A stretch of 64,000 nt of DNA from assembly GCF_030348825.1 (NCBI RefSeq), contig NZ_JAUCES010000005.1, forward strand, positions 2,728,001 through 2,792,000, in the 5' to 3' direction. How positions within the stretch are numbered: position 1 is the stretch's first letter; each line of letters starts with the position of its first letter. This document shows positions 43,839 through 53,327 of the stretch, in pieces. Made by a program: the position numbers and the translations under genes. Under the pieces are notes generated by a model. The model saw nothing but the letters and a program-made list of their open reading frames with translations, was not told the origin of the DNA and made no database searches. The stretch comes from Fictibacillus sp. b24. GTDB taxonomy: Bacteria; Bacillota; Bacilli; Bacillales; Fictibacillaceae.

Positions 43839-44072
43839 GTCCCAATCTCCCTTTGATACATTTTCATTTATTTCCAAATTTAATACTAATACCTTATTAA
43901 AGTTATTTCAAGAAAATTTTCAAATTAAATGCAACTTTTTCGACAATGACCCCCAAAAAAATATCGAGTTAAGATAATGGCTTGAATTAAAGGTTAAGTC
44001 TTGAAATATGTTAATTGTTGTAACTTAATTAGTTTATTAAGATTGTATTTTAATAAATATATTAGAAACAGA
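43839..44072. other. AT-rich intergenic region
   Basis: Carries the promoter of the YHYH/PH unit on the minus strand. No other structure was recognised. Confidence 0.3.
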
Positions 44073-44103
44073 AAGAAACACTTGTCCTATTAGACAAGTG
44101 CTC
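44073..44103 (-). terminator. Terminator of DUF4011-helicase gene
   Basis: CACTTGTC and GACAAGTG with a 6-base loop, then TTTCTTTC on the minus strand. Confidence 0.7.
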
Positions 44104-44110
44104 ATTTTAA

Positions 44111-47100
44111 TTATCCTATTGTTACCTCTTCTTTGATCCGTTCTTCACGAACAATCTTCTTAATCAACTGATCAATTTTTTCAATCTCATTACTAGAATT
44201 TTTCCACCAATTTCTGCTCCAAATTCTAGTTATCTTCCAGCCTTTGTATTCCAAAAAACGTTGGCGGTATACATCTCTCTCCTTTGCTGATGCAGCACTA
44301 TGGAACATTGCTCCATCACATTCAACACCTAGTATATATTTTTGAGGATTATTAGGATGTACAACGGCCATATCGATTCGGTATCCTGACATGCCAATCT
44401 GTGTATCAACTTTATAGCCCAGGTTACAAAGTTGCTTGTAAACCTGCTCTTCAAACGGTGAATCAAACCATAGATCTAATTCCTGTTTTTTAGTATTGTG
44501 GTTTTCATTAATCTTTGTAATGAGTGTTTCAATCTTATCTTTATTTACTTCGGAAACAGCTTTAGAGTATTCTAAATAATTCTTCAGTAATCGCGGACCA
44601 TCATTCTTCGCATTAGTAACGTTTAATTCAGTTGGTTCAATACTTGAGACAACATAGATTTGTTCCTTTGCACGAGAAACAGCTACATTTAGACGATTTT
44701 CACCGCCACGTTGACTAAGAGTGCCAAAACGACTATAAACTTTCCCCTGTTCGTTTCTTGCATATGCGATTGAAAATATGACAATATCTCTCTCATCACC
44801 TTGGACATTTTCAATATTTTTCACAAAAATTCTTTCATCTAATTCTTTACTCATAATTTGCTGGTACTGCACAGCAAATTTTTTATCATTTTCAACTTCT
44901 CTATCAATAATATCCAATATTTTATCTTGTTGTTTAGCATTGAACGTAATAATACCTATTGATTTTCCAGGATGATCATTTACTATTCTTTTAAGTAAAT
45001 TCACTACTTCAATAGCTTCTACTTCATTACATTGATTAATCCAAGTTCCATTTTCAACCTTAAGCCACTTTATTGCTGCCGGATCTTTCAAAGGCGATAC
45101 GTTAGGGGCTATTTGAATATTGCCATTATAAAAGGCGTGATTAGAAAAATTAATTAACTCCTCGAACTTAGATCGATAATGCCATTGAAGCATCTTTTCT
45201 GGCAGGATACGTTTTGATAAGTTCAAAAGACTTTCTGAATACTCCAGATCATTTTCATCTTCTTCATCTTCATCAACTTGTATTTCTCCCTTAAATAAAT
45301 TTGAAGGGGGAAGCTGTTTCTCATCACCAGCAACAATTATTTTACTGCCTCTATATATTGAAGGTAACCCATTTTCAACTGTACATTGTGAAGCCTCGTC
45401 AAAAATAACAACATCAAACATATCTTTTTCCAAAGGGAAAATTGCAGAGACAGTTTCAGGAGAAGTTAACCAAACAGGCATAGCATCCAAAAGTCCATTT
45501 AAAGAAAATTGGCGTACCAATTTTCTAACTGGCCAAACCATTCTTTTCTTACCAACCTGATGTTTAAGTTCTTTAAAATGCTTGCTGTTCATTTGTTTTG
45601 AGTGATATAACCATTTCAATAGGCGATAAGATAGAACTTTAGCTGATAAATCTTTTTTCTCATTCAATACATTTTTAAAAGATTCTCTGACTCTATCTAA
45701 TTCCTCAGACCCTATTTTACTTATAGATGGATGCTTTTTTTCAATTTGATCAATCCAATGAATATATGCTGATTGCTTTACAATATCTACCCATTCTAAA
45801 GCAAGTTGGCTATGAATATTCTCATTTGTTTTTTCTTTGAGTCTATCAATAATGCTTTTGATAAAAGGTAAACTTTCATCATAATCTCTATCCATTAATC
45901 TCAAATCTTCAAAATCCTGAATAATAAATTCTTGCATTTTTTGAAGGTCTAAAACTGGGATATCTCCTTTTGAAACTCTATTATTTAAGTTCTTAATCGA
46001 ATCATCAGTAAAATATGTCTTTAATGAGGTCAGTTCTTTAGACATACCTTCTGATACCTTTGAAAGTTCAAATAACACCTTTAAACTTTCTCTTAACCTT
46101 GGCCATTCTTTTGAAGTTAGTCCTTTAAATTTATCACCATTTAATAATTCTTCGACAATAGTTTTCCCTGAAAAAGAAGTCCACCACCATAACCTTAGCT
46201 TTTGTAAACTTTTCTTCTCTTCTGGGTTTAAATCATCATAGATCTTCTCAAGTTTATCGCTTATTAACCATGTGTACTCTGGTGTAATTTCTTCTTGTTC
46301 AAAAGTATTTAAATACTCAACGCTTTTATTTGCTTTTTCAATGACCTTATTCAAAATTTCTATTAAATTCTGACGATCTTTTATCTCTAAATTATTAAAC
46401 GTTTTCCGATCTTTTAGGGGATAATTATTTCCACCAAATCGTCCATAAAAACTGCCATATGAAAGAATTTTTGATAGCACGTCTTCAAAATTGTCTTTAT
46501 TTAAGGATTGTAATATATTTTCTAAATTCAATATGACTTCTATTTCTGTAATTGGTTTTCCTAAGCCATACAAATCATAAGCCTTATATCCATGTGATTG
46601 AACTTCATAAAGTCCCTTTGCAATACTATTTAATTCTTTTTCATATTGCTCAATTTTTCTGGACAGCTGTATCAAATCATGTTCATACTCATGTATTACT
46701 GAGTCGTCATCTAATAAAGTATGGATACGAGAATAAAGGTTCTTTCTATCATTCTTTTCATCGTGTAATAAAGCAACTTGTTTTGAAAGACCTATTGAGT
46801 CCAGTCTTTGGTAAACTACATCAAGAGCTGCTCTTTTTTGACATACAAGTAGAACTTTTTTATTCTTTGCCGTAAAATTTGCAATAAGATTAACTATTAC
46901 CTGTGATTTACCTGTACCAGGAGGACCATGAATGACCATTCCTTTTTGCCTATCAATTTCTTTAATAATTTCTTCTTGAGAAGCATCTGTGTCTAAAACA
47001 TAAAACTTTTCTGCCTCAAGTGATTCCTTATATTGTTCTATTTCTAATTCTTCATCGTCTTCCGTGGAATCAAGGTTTTCAATACCTAGCAGTTCACCTA

Positions 47101-47890
47101 ATACACCATGGTTATCTTCTAAACCAGACAAAGTAATGAGATCTTCATAATCTTTCAGTAATGCTGAATTTCCTTGAGGGAAATTACCTAAAATAGATAA
47201 ATTCTCAAGTTGGAACTGGCCATTTTTCAATTGTGGTATTAAATCTTGAGTTAAGTTTACAAATTGCTTAATTTCAGTCGGATTAGAGGACCATAGCATA
47301 TTTAAAGAACAATCTTTTAACCAAGTCGTCCATTTTAAGAAATCAATTTTTTTACTAATTGTTTCAGCTTCCTCAAAAAGATCTTCCGTAAAATCTATTC
47401 CGCTTAGTTTTTTTAAGGCCAGAAAAAGAGTTCGGTTTAATTGTGGTTCACTATCCTCCATTGAAAGAGTCCACTTTATACCTCCAGCTTTTTCTTTATT
47501 AAGTTTTACAGGATATAAAAATAATGGTGCCCTAACATATGTACCATCTAACATGTTCCCTGTTATGTATGGGTATCCCATGTATAAATCATATAGTCCT
47601 GTCTCTTCCTCAATTGCCTTTAAGTTTCTATATAAGTTATTTAATTTTGCAGAGTATAATAATGTTTCCTCATTATTTACGTCTTGCTTAAGCAGTGTTA
47701 TGCTTCCCTTTTGCTCTACAATTCTATTAATTACTTTTGTTGGATCTAAATTTAAGTTTGATAAATTATTCAGATCAAATGCCCATTTATCATAGAGCTT
47801 TAACATTCTAATGGAACGATTTCTTTTACTCAAATCATTCAATCTATCTTTATATTTAACAAGTTTTTGTTTCATTACTTCTTCATTCAT
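44111..47890 (-). CDS. DUF4011-SF1 helicase-Vsr nuclease (Hhe-like defence protein)
   Basis: 1259 residues. The N-terminal DUF4011-type opening is YKDRLNDLSKRNRSIRMLKL. Walker A is HGPPGTGKSQVIVNLIANFT (K328), DVVIFDEASQC at about residue 830 is motif II, and AGDEKQLPPS and NRLNVAVSRAKEQIYVVSS are later SF1 motifs. At about 1145-1240 a Vsr-like PD-(D/E)XK domain has FEEQVYKQLCNLGYKVDTQI, YRIDMAVV, GVECDG and the WSRNWWK ending. This order equals the DUF4011-helicase-Vsr system known as Hhe, single-gene phage defence. The gene is intact, with its own terminator. Confidence 0.88.
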   Translation of the reverse strand: MNEEVMKQKLVKYKDRLNDLSKRNRSIRMLKLYDKWAFDLNNLSNLNLDPTKVINRIVEQKGSITLLKQDVNNEETLLYSAKLNNLYRNLKAIEEETGLYDLYMGYPYITGNMLDGTYVRAPLFLYPVKLNKEKAGGIKWTLSMEDSEPQLNRTLFLALKKLSGIDFTEDLFEEAETISKKIDFLKWTTWLKDCSLNMLWSSNPTEIKQFVNLTQDLIPQLKNGQFQLENLSILGNFPQGNSALLKDYEDLITLSGLEDNHGVLGELLGIENLDSTEDDEELEIEQYKESLEAEKFYVLDTDASQEEIIKEIDRQKGMVIHGPPGTGKSQVIVNLIANFTAKNKKVLLVCQKRAALDVVYQRLDSIGLSKQVALLHDEKNDRKNLYSRIHTLLDDDSVIHEYEHDLIQLSRKIEQYEKELNSIAKGLYEVQSHGYKAYDLYGLGKPITEIEVILNLENILQSLNKDNFEDVLSKILSYGSFYGRFGGNNYPLKDRKTFNNLEIKDRQNLIEILNKVIEKANKSVEYLNTFEQEEITPEYTWLISDKLEKIYDDLNPEEKKSLQKLRLWWWTSFSGKTIVEELLNGDKFKGLTSKEWPRLRESLKVLFELSKVSEGMSKELTSLKTYFTDDSIKNLNNRVSKGDIPVLDLQKMQEFIIQDFEDLRLMDRDYDESLPFIKSIIDRLKEKTNENIHSQLALEWVDIVKQSAYIHWIDQIEKKHPSISKIGSEELDRVRESFKNVLNEKKDLSAKVLSYRLLKWLYHSKQMNSKHFKELKHQVGKKRMVWPVRKLVRQFSLNGLLDAMPVWLTSPETVSAIFPLEKDMFDVVIFDEASQCTVENGLPSIYRGSKIIVAGDEKQLPPSNLFKGEIQVDEDEEDENDLEYSESLLNLSKRILPEKMLQWHYRSKFEELINFSNHAFYNGNIQIAPNVSPLKDPAAIKWLKVENGTWINQCNEVEAIEVVNLLKRIVNDHPGKSIGIITFNAKQQDKILDIIDREVENDKKFAVQYQQIMSKELDERIFVKNIENVQGDERDIVIFSIAYARNEQGKVYSRFGTLSQRGGENRLNVAVSRAKEQIYVVSSIEPTELNVTNAKNDGPRLLKNYLEYSKAVSEVNKDKIETLITKINENHNTKKQELDLWFDSPFEEQVYKQLCNLGYKVDTQIGMSGYRIDMAVVHPNNPQKYILGVECDGAMFHSAASAKERDVYRQRFLEYKGWKITRIWSRNWWKNSSNEIEKIDQLIKKIVREERIKEEVTIG

Positions 47891-48235
47891 GATCTCACCC
47901 TTTTTATTTAAAAAAATAATTCATTTAAAAAATTTCTATTTCATTATATCTTTCTTCCTTTTACAATAAAATACAAAATATATCTTAAAAAGTAATACCT
48001 TGTTTCACTAAGAAAACAGTCTAATTGTGGATGTAGAAAGATATTTCTTAGTAAATTATCTAAAGTCTAAATATTCATTTCATTACACATTTATCCTTAT
48101 CTCACAACCATATAACTGATGTGTAAGCTTTATATTTCTCTTATTATATAATATATCATTTGTAATGTTTTCCAAATTTCATTATTCTATGAATATACAT
48201 ATTATTTTACTGTATTTGGAAAGGAGGCAGGAGCA
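47891..48235. other. AT-rich divergent promoter region
   Basis: 345 bases between the divergent helicase and GIY-YIG genes. It is very AT-rich, with several A/T tracts and no coding potential. Both promoters must lie here; none can be assigned with confidence. Confidence 0.3.
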
Positions 48236-48916
48236 TTGCTAAAAGGATTTCTTTCATTCTTAAACAAAAAGAATCACACAGATCCACCGGTACATAACGT
48301 ATTACTTTCTCTTCAGAAAATATACCTATACCAACCAGATCAGCATGAGCTACAAAGAATAATAGACTTGCCTTTTCCAGAGGGAAAGGCTCCAGGATAT
48401 GTTTATTTTGTCCAAGAGCATATGAACGGAACATTTAAAATTGGAAAGACAAAACATATAGAAAAACGTATGAATGTCTTTGGTGTTAAACTACCATTTA
48501 AGAATGAACTTATTTATCTGATTAAGACGGGTAATCATCATCAAACCGAAGTGGCCTTTCACAAACACTTTTCTCATAAACGGCTAGAAGGGGAATGGTT
48601 TCAGTTAAACCAAGATGATATCAGTTGGATTAAGGAACAAAAGTACACGAAAGATATATTTACTACTATTGATTCGAAGCCCTTAAAAGAAATAAAAAGA
48701 GAATCGAAATCAGATGAAGTATATTTAACACCTAAACAAATCGAGTACGCAAAGTCAATGTTAAACAAGTTAGATAAATATGAACTTGTAATTAATGATG
48801 CTGAACTTACTAAAAAAGACCTTGATCGCTTAATCATGTACTTCAAGTTCAAAAATAAAGGTACACTCGTTAATATGGTTAAAGAAGGTATTCTAAAAGA
48901 AAAATCAACTGTATAA
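48236..48916 (+). CDS. GIY-YIG (T5orf172-type) domain protein
   Basis: 226 residues from a TTG start (AAAGGAGG 8 bases upstream). Residues about 54-130 form a GIY-YIG nuclease-like domain of the T5orf172 type: GYVYFVQEHMNGTFKIGKTK, an Arg in EKRMNVF, then HHQTEVAFHKHFSHKRLEGE and WFQLNQDDISWI. The C-terminal 80 residues are helical and charged (LTPKQIEYAKSMLNKLDKYE). The family is often linked to phage or defence islands. It diverges from the helicase gene and closes the island. Confidence 0.78.
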   Translation: MLKGFLSFLNKKNHTDPPVHNVLLSLQKIYLYQPDQHELQRIIDLPFPEGKAPGYVYFVQEHMNGTFKIGKTKHIEKRMNVFGVKLPFKNELIYLIKTGNHHQTEVAFHKHFSHKRLEGEWFQLNQDDISWIKEQKYTKDIFTTIDSKPLKEIKRESKSDEVYLTPKQIEYAKSMLNKLDKYELVINDAELTKKDLDRLIMYFKFKNKGTLVNMVKEGILKEKSTV

Positions 48917-48921
48917 ATACT

Positions 48922-48947
48922 AAAAGCTGCCTAACTTGGCAGCTTTT
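48922..48947. terminator. Perfect bidirectional terminator
   Basis: AAAAGCTGCC and GGCAGCTTTT around a 6-base loop, between convergent genes. Confidence 0.85.
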
Positions 48948-48953
48948 CTTCGT

Positions 48954-49793
48954 TTAAGCGTTCAATTTATTAAAAGTCTTACAATGCACAATGGTTCGAT
49001 GAAGCCACTCAACAAAATGCACATTAAAAAGCTCAACCTGCTCAATCTGCAAATTATGCCCTGCCGTATCCAATAATGAGAATGAAGCTCTAGGATATTT
49101 ATCGAGTACATCAAACGCATCCTTATAGCCTACTACATTGTCTTGTCTCCCTACCAAAAACAAACTAGGTCCATGGAAAGTCCCTTCATCTACTTCATAA
49201 GAATAGCCATAAGCATTCTGAATTTTTTCAAGAAATGCTTGATCCGCAGCTTCCATCCCTACCACAAGTTCATCCATCGCTCTATTCCAATTGTTTTCAT
49301 TTAACACCACGAAATTGTTCTCAAAGAAATCATTCTCTTCTGTGTTAAGAGTTGCTACAAACGCTTCATCTCTATGTATAACCTCGTGCTCCGGAAGGGT
49401 TCGTTTTGTCTTTTCAGCTATAATGACCGGGCAAATAAACGCTGCGCCTAAAACAAGTTCACCCATTTTCGCGATGACGCCCCTTGTCAGATATCCACCA
49501 TAAGAATAGCCTGCAATCAAAAATGATTGCTTTGGCAATAACGAATTAATACATTCAATAACAGTCTGCAGCATATCATCTGTATTGGCGACTTCATCAT
49601 AATCTTTGGTCTGACCCATTCCAGGAAGGTCTATATAAATTCTTCTGTATCCTTCCCTTTCTTGGAAGACGGGCTCCATACATCCTTTCATCGCACGGTG
49701 GTCTAGCGTGAATCCATGAATTATCACGATTGGTGTTCCAGATCCGATTTCTTCATAATACATGTTTGCTTTCTCGACTTTACAATAAGGCAA
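48954..49793 (-). CDS. Alpha/beta hydrolase
   Basis: 279 residues. The oxyanion strand is IVIIHGFTLDH, the nucleophile elbow GYSYGGY (S97), the acid in GRQDNVVG (about 219) and the histidine in DTAGHNLQIEQ (about 250). All catalytic residues are present. Probably an esterase or lactonase-like enzyme; substrate unknown. TTG start with AAGGAG 9 bases upstream. Confidence 0.85.
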   Translation of the reverse strand: MPYCKVEKANMYYEEIGSGTPIVIIHGFTLDHRAMKGCMEPVFQEREGYRRIYIDLPGMGQTKDYDEVANTDDMLQTVIECINSLLPKQSFLIAGYSYGGYLTRGVIAKMGELVLGAAFICPVIIAEKTKRTLPEHEVIHRDEAFVATLNTEENDFFENNFVVLNENNWNRAMDELVVGMEAADQAFLEKIQNAYGYSYEVDEGTFHGPSLFLVGRQDNVVGYKDAFDVLDKYPRASFSLLDTAGHNLQIEQVELFNVHFVEWLHRTIVHCKTFNKLNA

Positions 49794-49903
49794 GATTCAC
49801 CACTCCTTTTTCTATTCATTTCGTTCGGTAAAAAGACTGTATATCCTGCAAGAAAAGGTATGTTAAAATGAATGCACTCATTAAGGTTGAAGGAGCTACT
49901 GTT

Positions 49904-50101
49904 TTGAAAGCATTTATCATTAAATTAGTGTTTGGCGTTATCACAATGGTCATCTGTTATGGCATTCTGTACATGTTCGGTTATCACGACCGTGCATTTA
50001 CCCCTTACATTGTTCTCCCAATTGGTGTTGCTGGTGGTCATGGTGGCTTATATCTGTTCACCATCATCCAGGAAGCGAAACAACAAGCCAGAAAAGGTTA
50101 G
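49904..50101 (+). CDS. Small membrane protein
   Basis: 65 residues from a TTG start with AAGGAG 8 bases upstream; an ATG twelve codons earlier has no site. Two hydrophobic helices are seen: AFIIKLVFGVITMVICYGIL and YIVLPIGVAGGHGGLYLFTI. No recognised family. Confidence 0.5.
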   Translation: MKAFIIKLVFGVITMVICYGILYMFGYHDRAFTPYIVLPIGVAGGHGGLYLFTIIQEAKQQARKG

Positions 50102-50114
50102 TTTTAGACACTAA

Positions 50115-50143
50115 AAAAGAGCTGATTCTCTTTCAGCTCTTTT
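50115..50143. terminator. Bidirectional terminator
   Basis: AAAAGAGCTG and CAGCTCTTTT around a 9-base loop, between convergent genes. Confidence 0.8.
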
Positions 50144-50150
50144 CTTAAAA

Positions 50151-50636
50151 TCATTCATTTGTTTTCGTTTCTTCTAACGTGAAATTATTGTCTTCTGCGA
50201 ACTTCTCTAGTTCTGTTTCGCTTTTCTTCCCAAAGTCTTGCGCTTCTATGAATTTCGCATACGACTCCTCATCGAGTGCTGTATCTTGCTTTTCAAAAGC
50301 AGACAAACTCAGTTTCAATCCTTCTGCATTCGACTGAATCGCTTTTATGAAGTTTTCCTGAGACTTACTCAAGTCTTCCAGCTTATCAAAGTTCATGCTC
50401 TCCGCTTCTTTTACTAACGCTTCATACTTCTCGATGCTTTTCTCTACCTGTGCTTTGGCGTTCGGGTCTTCCATCATCGCTGCAAAATTCTCTTTCGCTT
50501 CTTCAAAAGCTTTGATTTCTTTATTGATCAGCTTATTGCGATCATCTAAATATGCGTTAAAGTCATCTTCCATCAACAAATTACATCCTAAAAGCATCAA
50601 GCACAGTGCTGCAAACAACAAAGCAATTCTCTTCAT
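50151..50636 (-). CDS. YkyA-like lipoprotein
   Basis: 161 residues. The lipoprotein signal MKRIALLFAALCLMLLGC (lipobox LLGC, C18) is followed by a long charged helical region (about 30-150) with coiled-coil character (KEIKAFEEAKENFAAMMEDP). The pattern fits the YkyA/cell-wall-binding lipoprotein family of Bacillus. Membrane-anchored outside the cell. Function unknown. Confidence 0.65.
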   Translation of the reverse strand: MKRIALLFAALCLMLLGCNLLMEDDFNAYLDDRNKLINKEIKAFEEAKENFAAMMEDPNAKAQVEKSIEKYEALVKEAESMNFDKLEDLSKSQENFIKAIQSNAEGLKLSLSAFEKQDTALDEESYAKFIEAQDFGKKSETELEKFAEDNNFTLEETKTNE

Positions 50637-50714
50637 CTCTTCACCTCATGGATAATTTTCGTATATATTTCTTGATACCCTATCACCATGAGAGTAAACC
50701 AAAGTTTTACAATT

Positions 50715-51476
50715 TTATAATTTATATACAGATTTTGAAATCTCGTATTCTATGATTGCTTTCTCTAAAAATTCCAGTACTTGCTGATCAACAGGATATA
50801 ATGCTAACGATTGTGAGGCGTCCTCCGATTTCCGCGCATTCCAAAATTTCTCCTCTAACTCGGCATCTCCTTTAAACATTTCATGTGATAACAGCAAGAC
50901 ATCAGACGCGATTAACTGCCCTTCTTCTGATGAAGGCTCTGTGTCTTTTTTGATACAGATCTCCATTCGTTTGATGATGTTGATCCATTTTGCAGCACTC
51001 GCCTCTTCCATCTTAGGCATGGTTTCTTGAAGAAGTTCCTGCTCTTCACCAGAAAACAGCTCGTCCCACGTTTTCTTTTTGTTTTGCCGTTTCGTATTTT
51101 CGTTCGCTTTTATGAAAGACAGAAGCTCTTCCCAATCCAGTTCTCCTTGAAGTTCCAACACATGCAGAAGGGTGTTTGTTTTTTCAACCGCTTCATTTAC
51201 ATGTGAAAGCTTTTCTTGAAGCTCTTTTCTTTGAGCAGCTAGAATTTCTTTCATTGTTATGTTATCGATCATCTTTTTTATTTCATTAAGCGGCAGTGAG
51301 ATGGATTTCATCAATGTAATTTTTTGAAGGGTGTGTACGTCTTCACTCGAATAAAATCGTGCACCGCTCTCACTCTTCACACTTGGTGTTAGCAGGCCGA
51401 TCTGATCGTAGTACCTCATCGTCCGAAGTGAAAGGTTGTATTGTTTGGCAACGCTTCCTATTGAAAGTAAAGTCAT
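50715..51476 (-). CDS. MerR-family transcriptional regulator
   Basis: 253 residues. The N-terminal MerR DNA-binding domain has SIGSVAKQYNLSLRTMRYYD, QIGLLTPSVKSESGARFYSS and EDVHTLQKITLMKSISLPLN. A coiled-coil dimerisation helix (about 85-112) and a larger effector domain follow. It is divergent from a CPBP protease gene whose promoter shows a typical MerR spacing and operator (51501-51531). It probably activates that promoter; the ligand is unknown. Confidence 0.88.
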   Translation of the reverse strand: MTLLSIGSVAKQYNLSLRTMRYYDQIGLLTPSVKSESGARFYSSEDVHTLQKITLMKSISLPLNEIKKMIDNITMKEILAAQRKELQEKLSHVNEAVEKTNTLLHVLELQGELDWEELLSFIKANENTKRQNKKKTWDELFSGEEQELLQETMPKMEEASAAKWINIIKRMEICIKKDTEPSSEEGQLIASDVLLLSHEMFKGDAELEEKFWNARKSEDASQSLALYPVDQQVLEFLEKAIIEYEISKSVYKL

Positions 51477-51500
51477 TTTGAATCAATCTCCTTTTTTCTC

Positions 51501-51531
51501 TTGCAGGTTACGTTACGTCACCCTCTACAAT
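51501..51531 (+). promoter_or_regulatory. MerR-type promoter with operator
   Basis: -35 TTGCAG (51501-51506) and -10 TACAAT (51526-51531) are separated by 19 bases, the over-long spacer typical of MerR-activated promoters. The spacer carries the imperfect palindrome GGTTACGTTACGTCACC (51506-51522; 14 of 17 bases symmetric). It drives the CPBP gene and lies just upstream of the divergent MerR gene. Confidence 0.75.
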
Positions 51532-51563
51532 TAACATATTATAACAACTGGAGGAACAATGAT

Positions 51564-52250
51564 ATGAACGTTACAACAGAAAATAGATGGACGTGGAAAG
51601 AACTCTTACTCTTACTAGGATTGTGTTTAATCGGGGTGCCAATCTTACTTGAAAATTTGCTGTACGATCAATTGCTAAAGCGGTTTGACAACTCGTTATA
51701 CGCTGGAACGTTAACAGGCTTCTGCATGTCGATCGTTTTTACTGCAGGTGTTTATCTTGTTGCCTTAAAAGAAAATAACTTAGATTGGAAAGCAGTAGGT
51801 ATACAGCCACTCACACGGCAGTCGTGGAAAACCATCATGATCTGGACAATTCTCCTCATCATCATAAGTATCATGATTGTTGTTGTAATGGATCTTCTTT
51901 CGATCGGATCAAGCAACAGCAAGACCGATAGCTTGAAAGCAGACCTCACACCCTTTACCTTTATGATTGGATTTCTGTCAGCAAGCGTCGTGTCACCGAT
52001 TTATGAAGAGATCTTCTATCGTGGATTTCTGTATACATGGTTTAGAAGATACGGTGTTTGGAATGCGATGATCCTAAGTTCTTTCATTTTCATGATTGTG
52101 CACATTCCAACCTATAACACACTCCCTGTTAACTTCGCATCTGGCCTCGTCTTTTGCTGGGTGTATGAGAAAACAGGTTCTATCATCGCGAGCATCATCA
52201 TTCATGGAATTGTAAACGGCATCGGAATCTCTTTATCTGTTTTGAGCTAG
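51564..52250 (+). CDS. CPBP-family intramembrane metalloprotease
   Basis: 228 residues with about six to seven helices. The CPBP (Abi) motifs are EEIFYRG (E148, E149), a His in FIFMIVHIPTY (H180) and SIIIHGIVNG near the end. Such proteases act within the membrane; some process bacteriocin-related peptides or prenylated proteins. GGAGGAACA precedes the ATG at 51564. Expressed from the MerR-type promoter at 51501. Confidence 0.85.
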   Translation: MNVTTENRWTWKELLLLLGLCLIGVPILLENLLYDQLLKRFDNSLYAGTLTGFCMSIVFTAGVYLVALKENNLDWKAVGIQPLTRQSWKTIMIWTILLIIISIMIVVVMDLLSIGSSNSKTDSLKADLTPFTFMIGFLSASVVSPIYEEIFYRGFLYTWFRRYGVWNAMILSSFIFMIVHIPTYNTLPVNFASGLVFCWVYEKTGSIIASIIIHGIVNGIGISLSVLS

Positions 52251-52299
52251 CGAACTACGTGGTAAAGTATATGTATCTACTATTATTGGGAGGACAACG

Positions 52300-52947
52300 A
52301 TGAAGAAGACCCATCCTAGTGAACCTTATGTGCTATTATTTTCCCCTCTGTTTTTTGGTCTATTTGGTGTTATGGTCGGCCCCGTCACACTATTCTACAT
52401 ATCGCTTTACGTCATAACGAATATCATATTACTTTTTTACGCAATCTACGTGTCCCAAAGAATCAAAAAAAGGAATTATTCAAAAAAACTCATAGCGACT
52501 TATATAACGGTCACGGATGTCGTAACTTCTTTGTTGTGTCTAGTACCAGGGCTGAAAGCAAATCAATATGTATGGGTGTGGGTGTTTTTATGGGGCGTGT
52601 GGTTTTTGACATTCTTTCTCTTTTTCATCGGACCTCGTTTTATTACATTGTTAAGAAAGCAGGAGAACCAAAGGCTCATCGCATACATCATATTTGGAAT
52701 ATCAATGGTGCTACTCATTCCAACCGGTCTTCTTACAGGCCGCTTTAGCGGAGATATCGTCGCGGAGTGGTTAGGAAAAAACAAAAGTATGCACACTACC
52801 CCATTCATGATTAGCCTGACATGCTCGCTCATGTTCCTAGCACTTGCCCAGGTCAGTGGCAAAAAGAGAAGCGGTGCATGGAACAATGCCGATAAGCCAA
52901 GGAAAAGAGGAAAGGCTTCTTCACGTAGACAATCCATACAAAAATAA
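52300..52947 (+). CDS. Membrane protein of unknown function
   Basis: 215 residues with about five hydrophobic helices (about 10-30, 32-52, 65-82, 90-115, 125-147, 166-183) and a very basic C-terminal tail (KPRKRGKASSRRQSIQK). GGGAGGACAACG precedes the ATG. It may follow the CPBP gene in one transcript (50-base gap). No family recognised. Confidence 0.55.
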   Translation: MKKTHPSEPYVLLFSPLFFGLFGVMVGPVTLFYISLYVITNIILLFYAIYVSQRIKKRNYSKKLIATYITVTDVVTSLLCLVPGLKANQYVWVWVFLWGVWFLTFFLFFIGPRFITLLRKQENQRLIAYIIFGISMVLLIPTGLLTGRFSGDIVAEWLGKNKSMHTTPFMISLTCSLMFLALAQVSGKKRSGAWNNADKPRKRGKASSRRQSIQK

Positions 52948-52958
52948 TACAGCACAAA

Positions 52959-52988
52959 AAAGCGAAGATCCCCTAAGATCTTCGCTTT
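52959..52988. terminator. Bidirectional terminator
   Basis: AAAGCGAAGATC and GATCTTCGCTTT around a 6-base loop, between the membrane protein gene and the small minus-strand gene. Confidence 0.8.
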
Positions 52989-53006
52989 CTTCATGTATAG
53001 TGTCTA

Positions 53007-53150
53007 TTATTTCGGATTCAACGACGTAAGTTCGAATTCTGGTTTACGTTTTTCTTGATCAACGAGTGATTGTTCTTTTAGCACGAATCGTGGTACTGGC
53101 AAATCTAAAGGCTTTGTTGTTAGCTGTTCATGGTTTGTCATAGTAAGCAT
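53007..53150 (-). CDS. Small soluble protein, 47 residues
   Basis: A short ORF with AAGGAGGG about 8 bases before its ATG and a terminator just beyond its stop: MLTMTNHEQLTTKPLDLPVP through LTSLNPK. It is Pro/Leu/Lys/Glu-rich without hydrophobic helix. No family recognised. The strong site and terminator make it likely to be real. Confidence 0.5.
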   Translation of the reverse strand: MLTMTNHEQLTTKPLDLPVPRFVLKEQSLVDQEKRKPEFELTSLNPK

Positions 53151-53327
53151 AACTCATCCCTCCTTACCAGGTTTTGTTCTATCTTTACCCCGTATATTAT
53201 CTTAAGAAACCTTTTTCAACAAAAATAGTGCGACAGTCCTCATTATTTGTCTAAAACATGACTATAGGAGTAGAATACATACTATGAAAGCTGCAGGCTT
53301 TTGCCTACAGATGGGAAAGGATGTTGA

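Noticed and set aside
36923..48916. Prophage or integrative element
   Set aside because: No integrase, structural phage genes, tRNA target or direct-repeat boundaries were seen.
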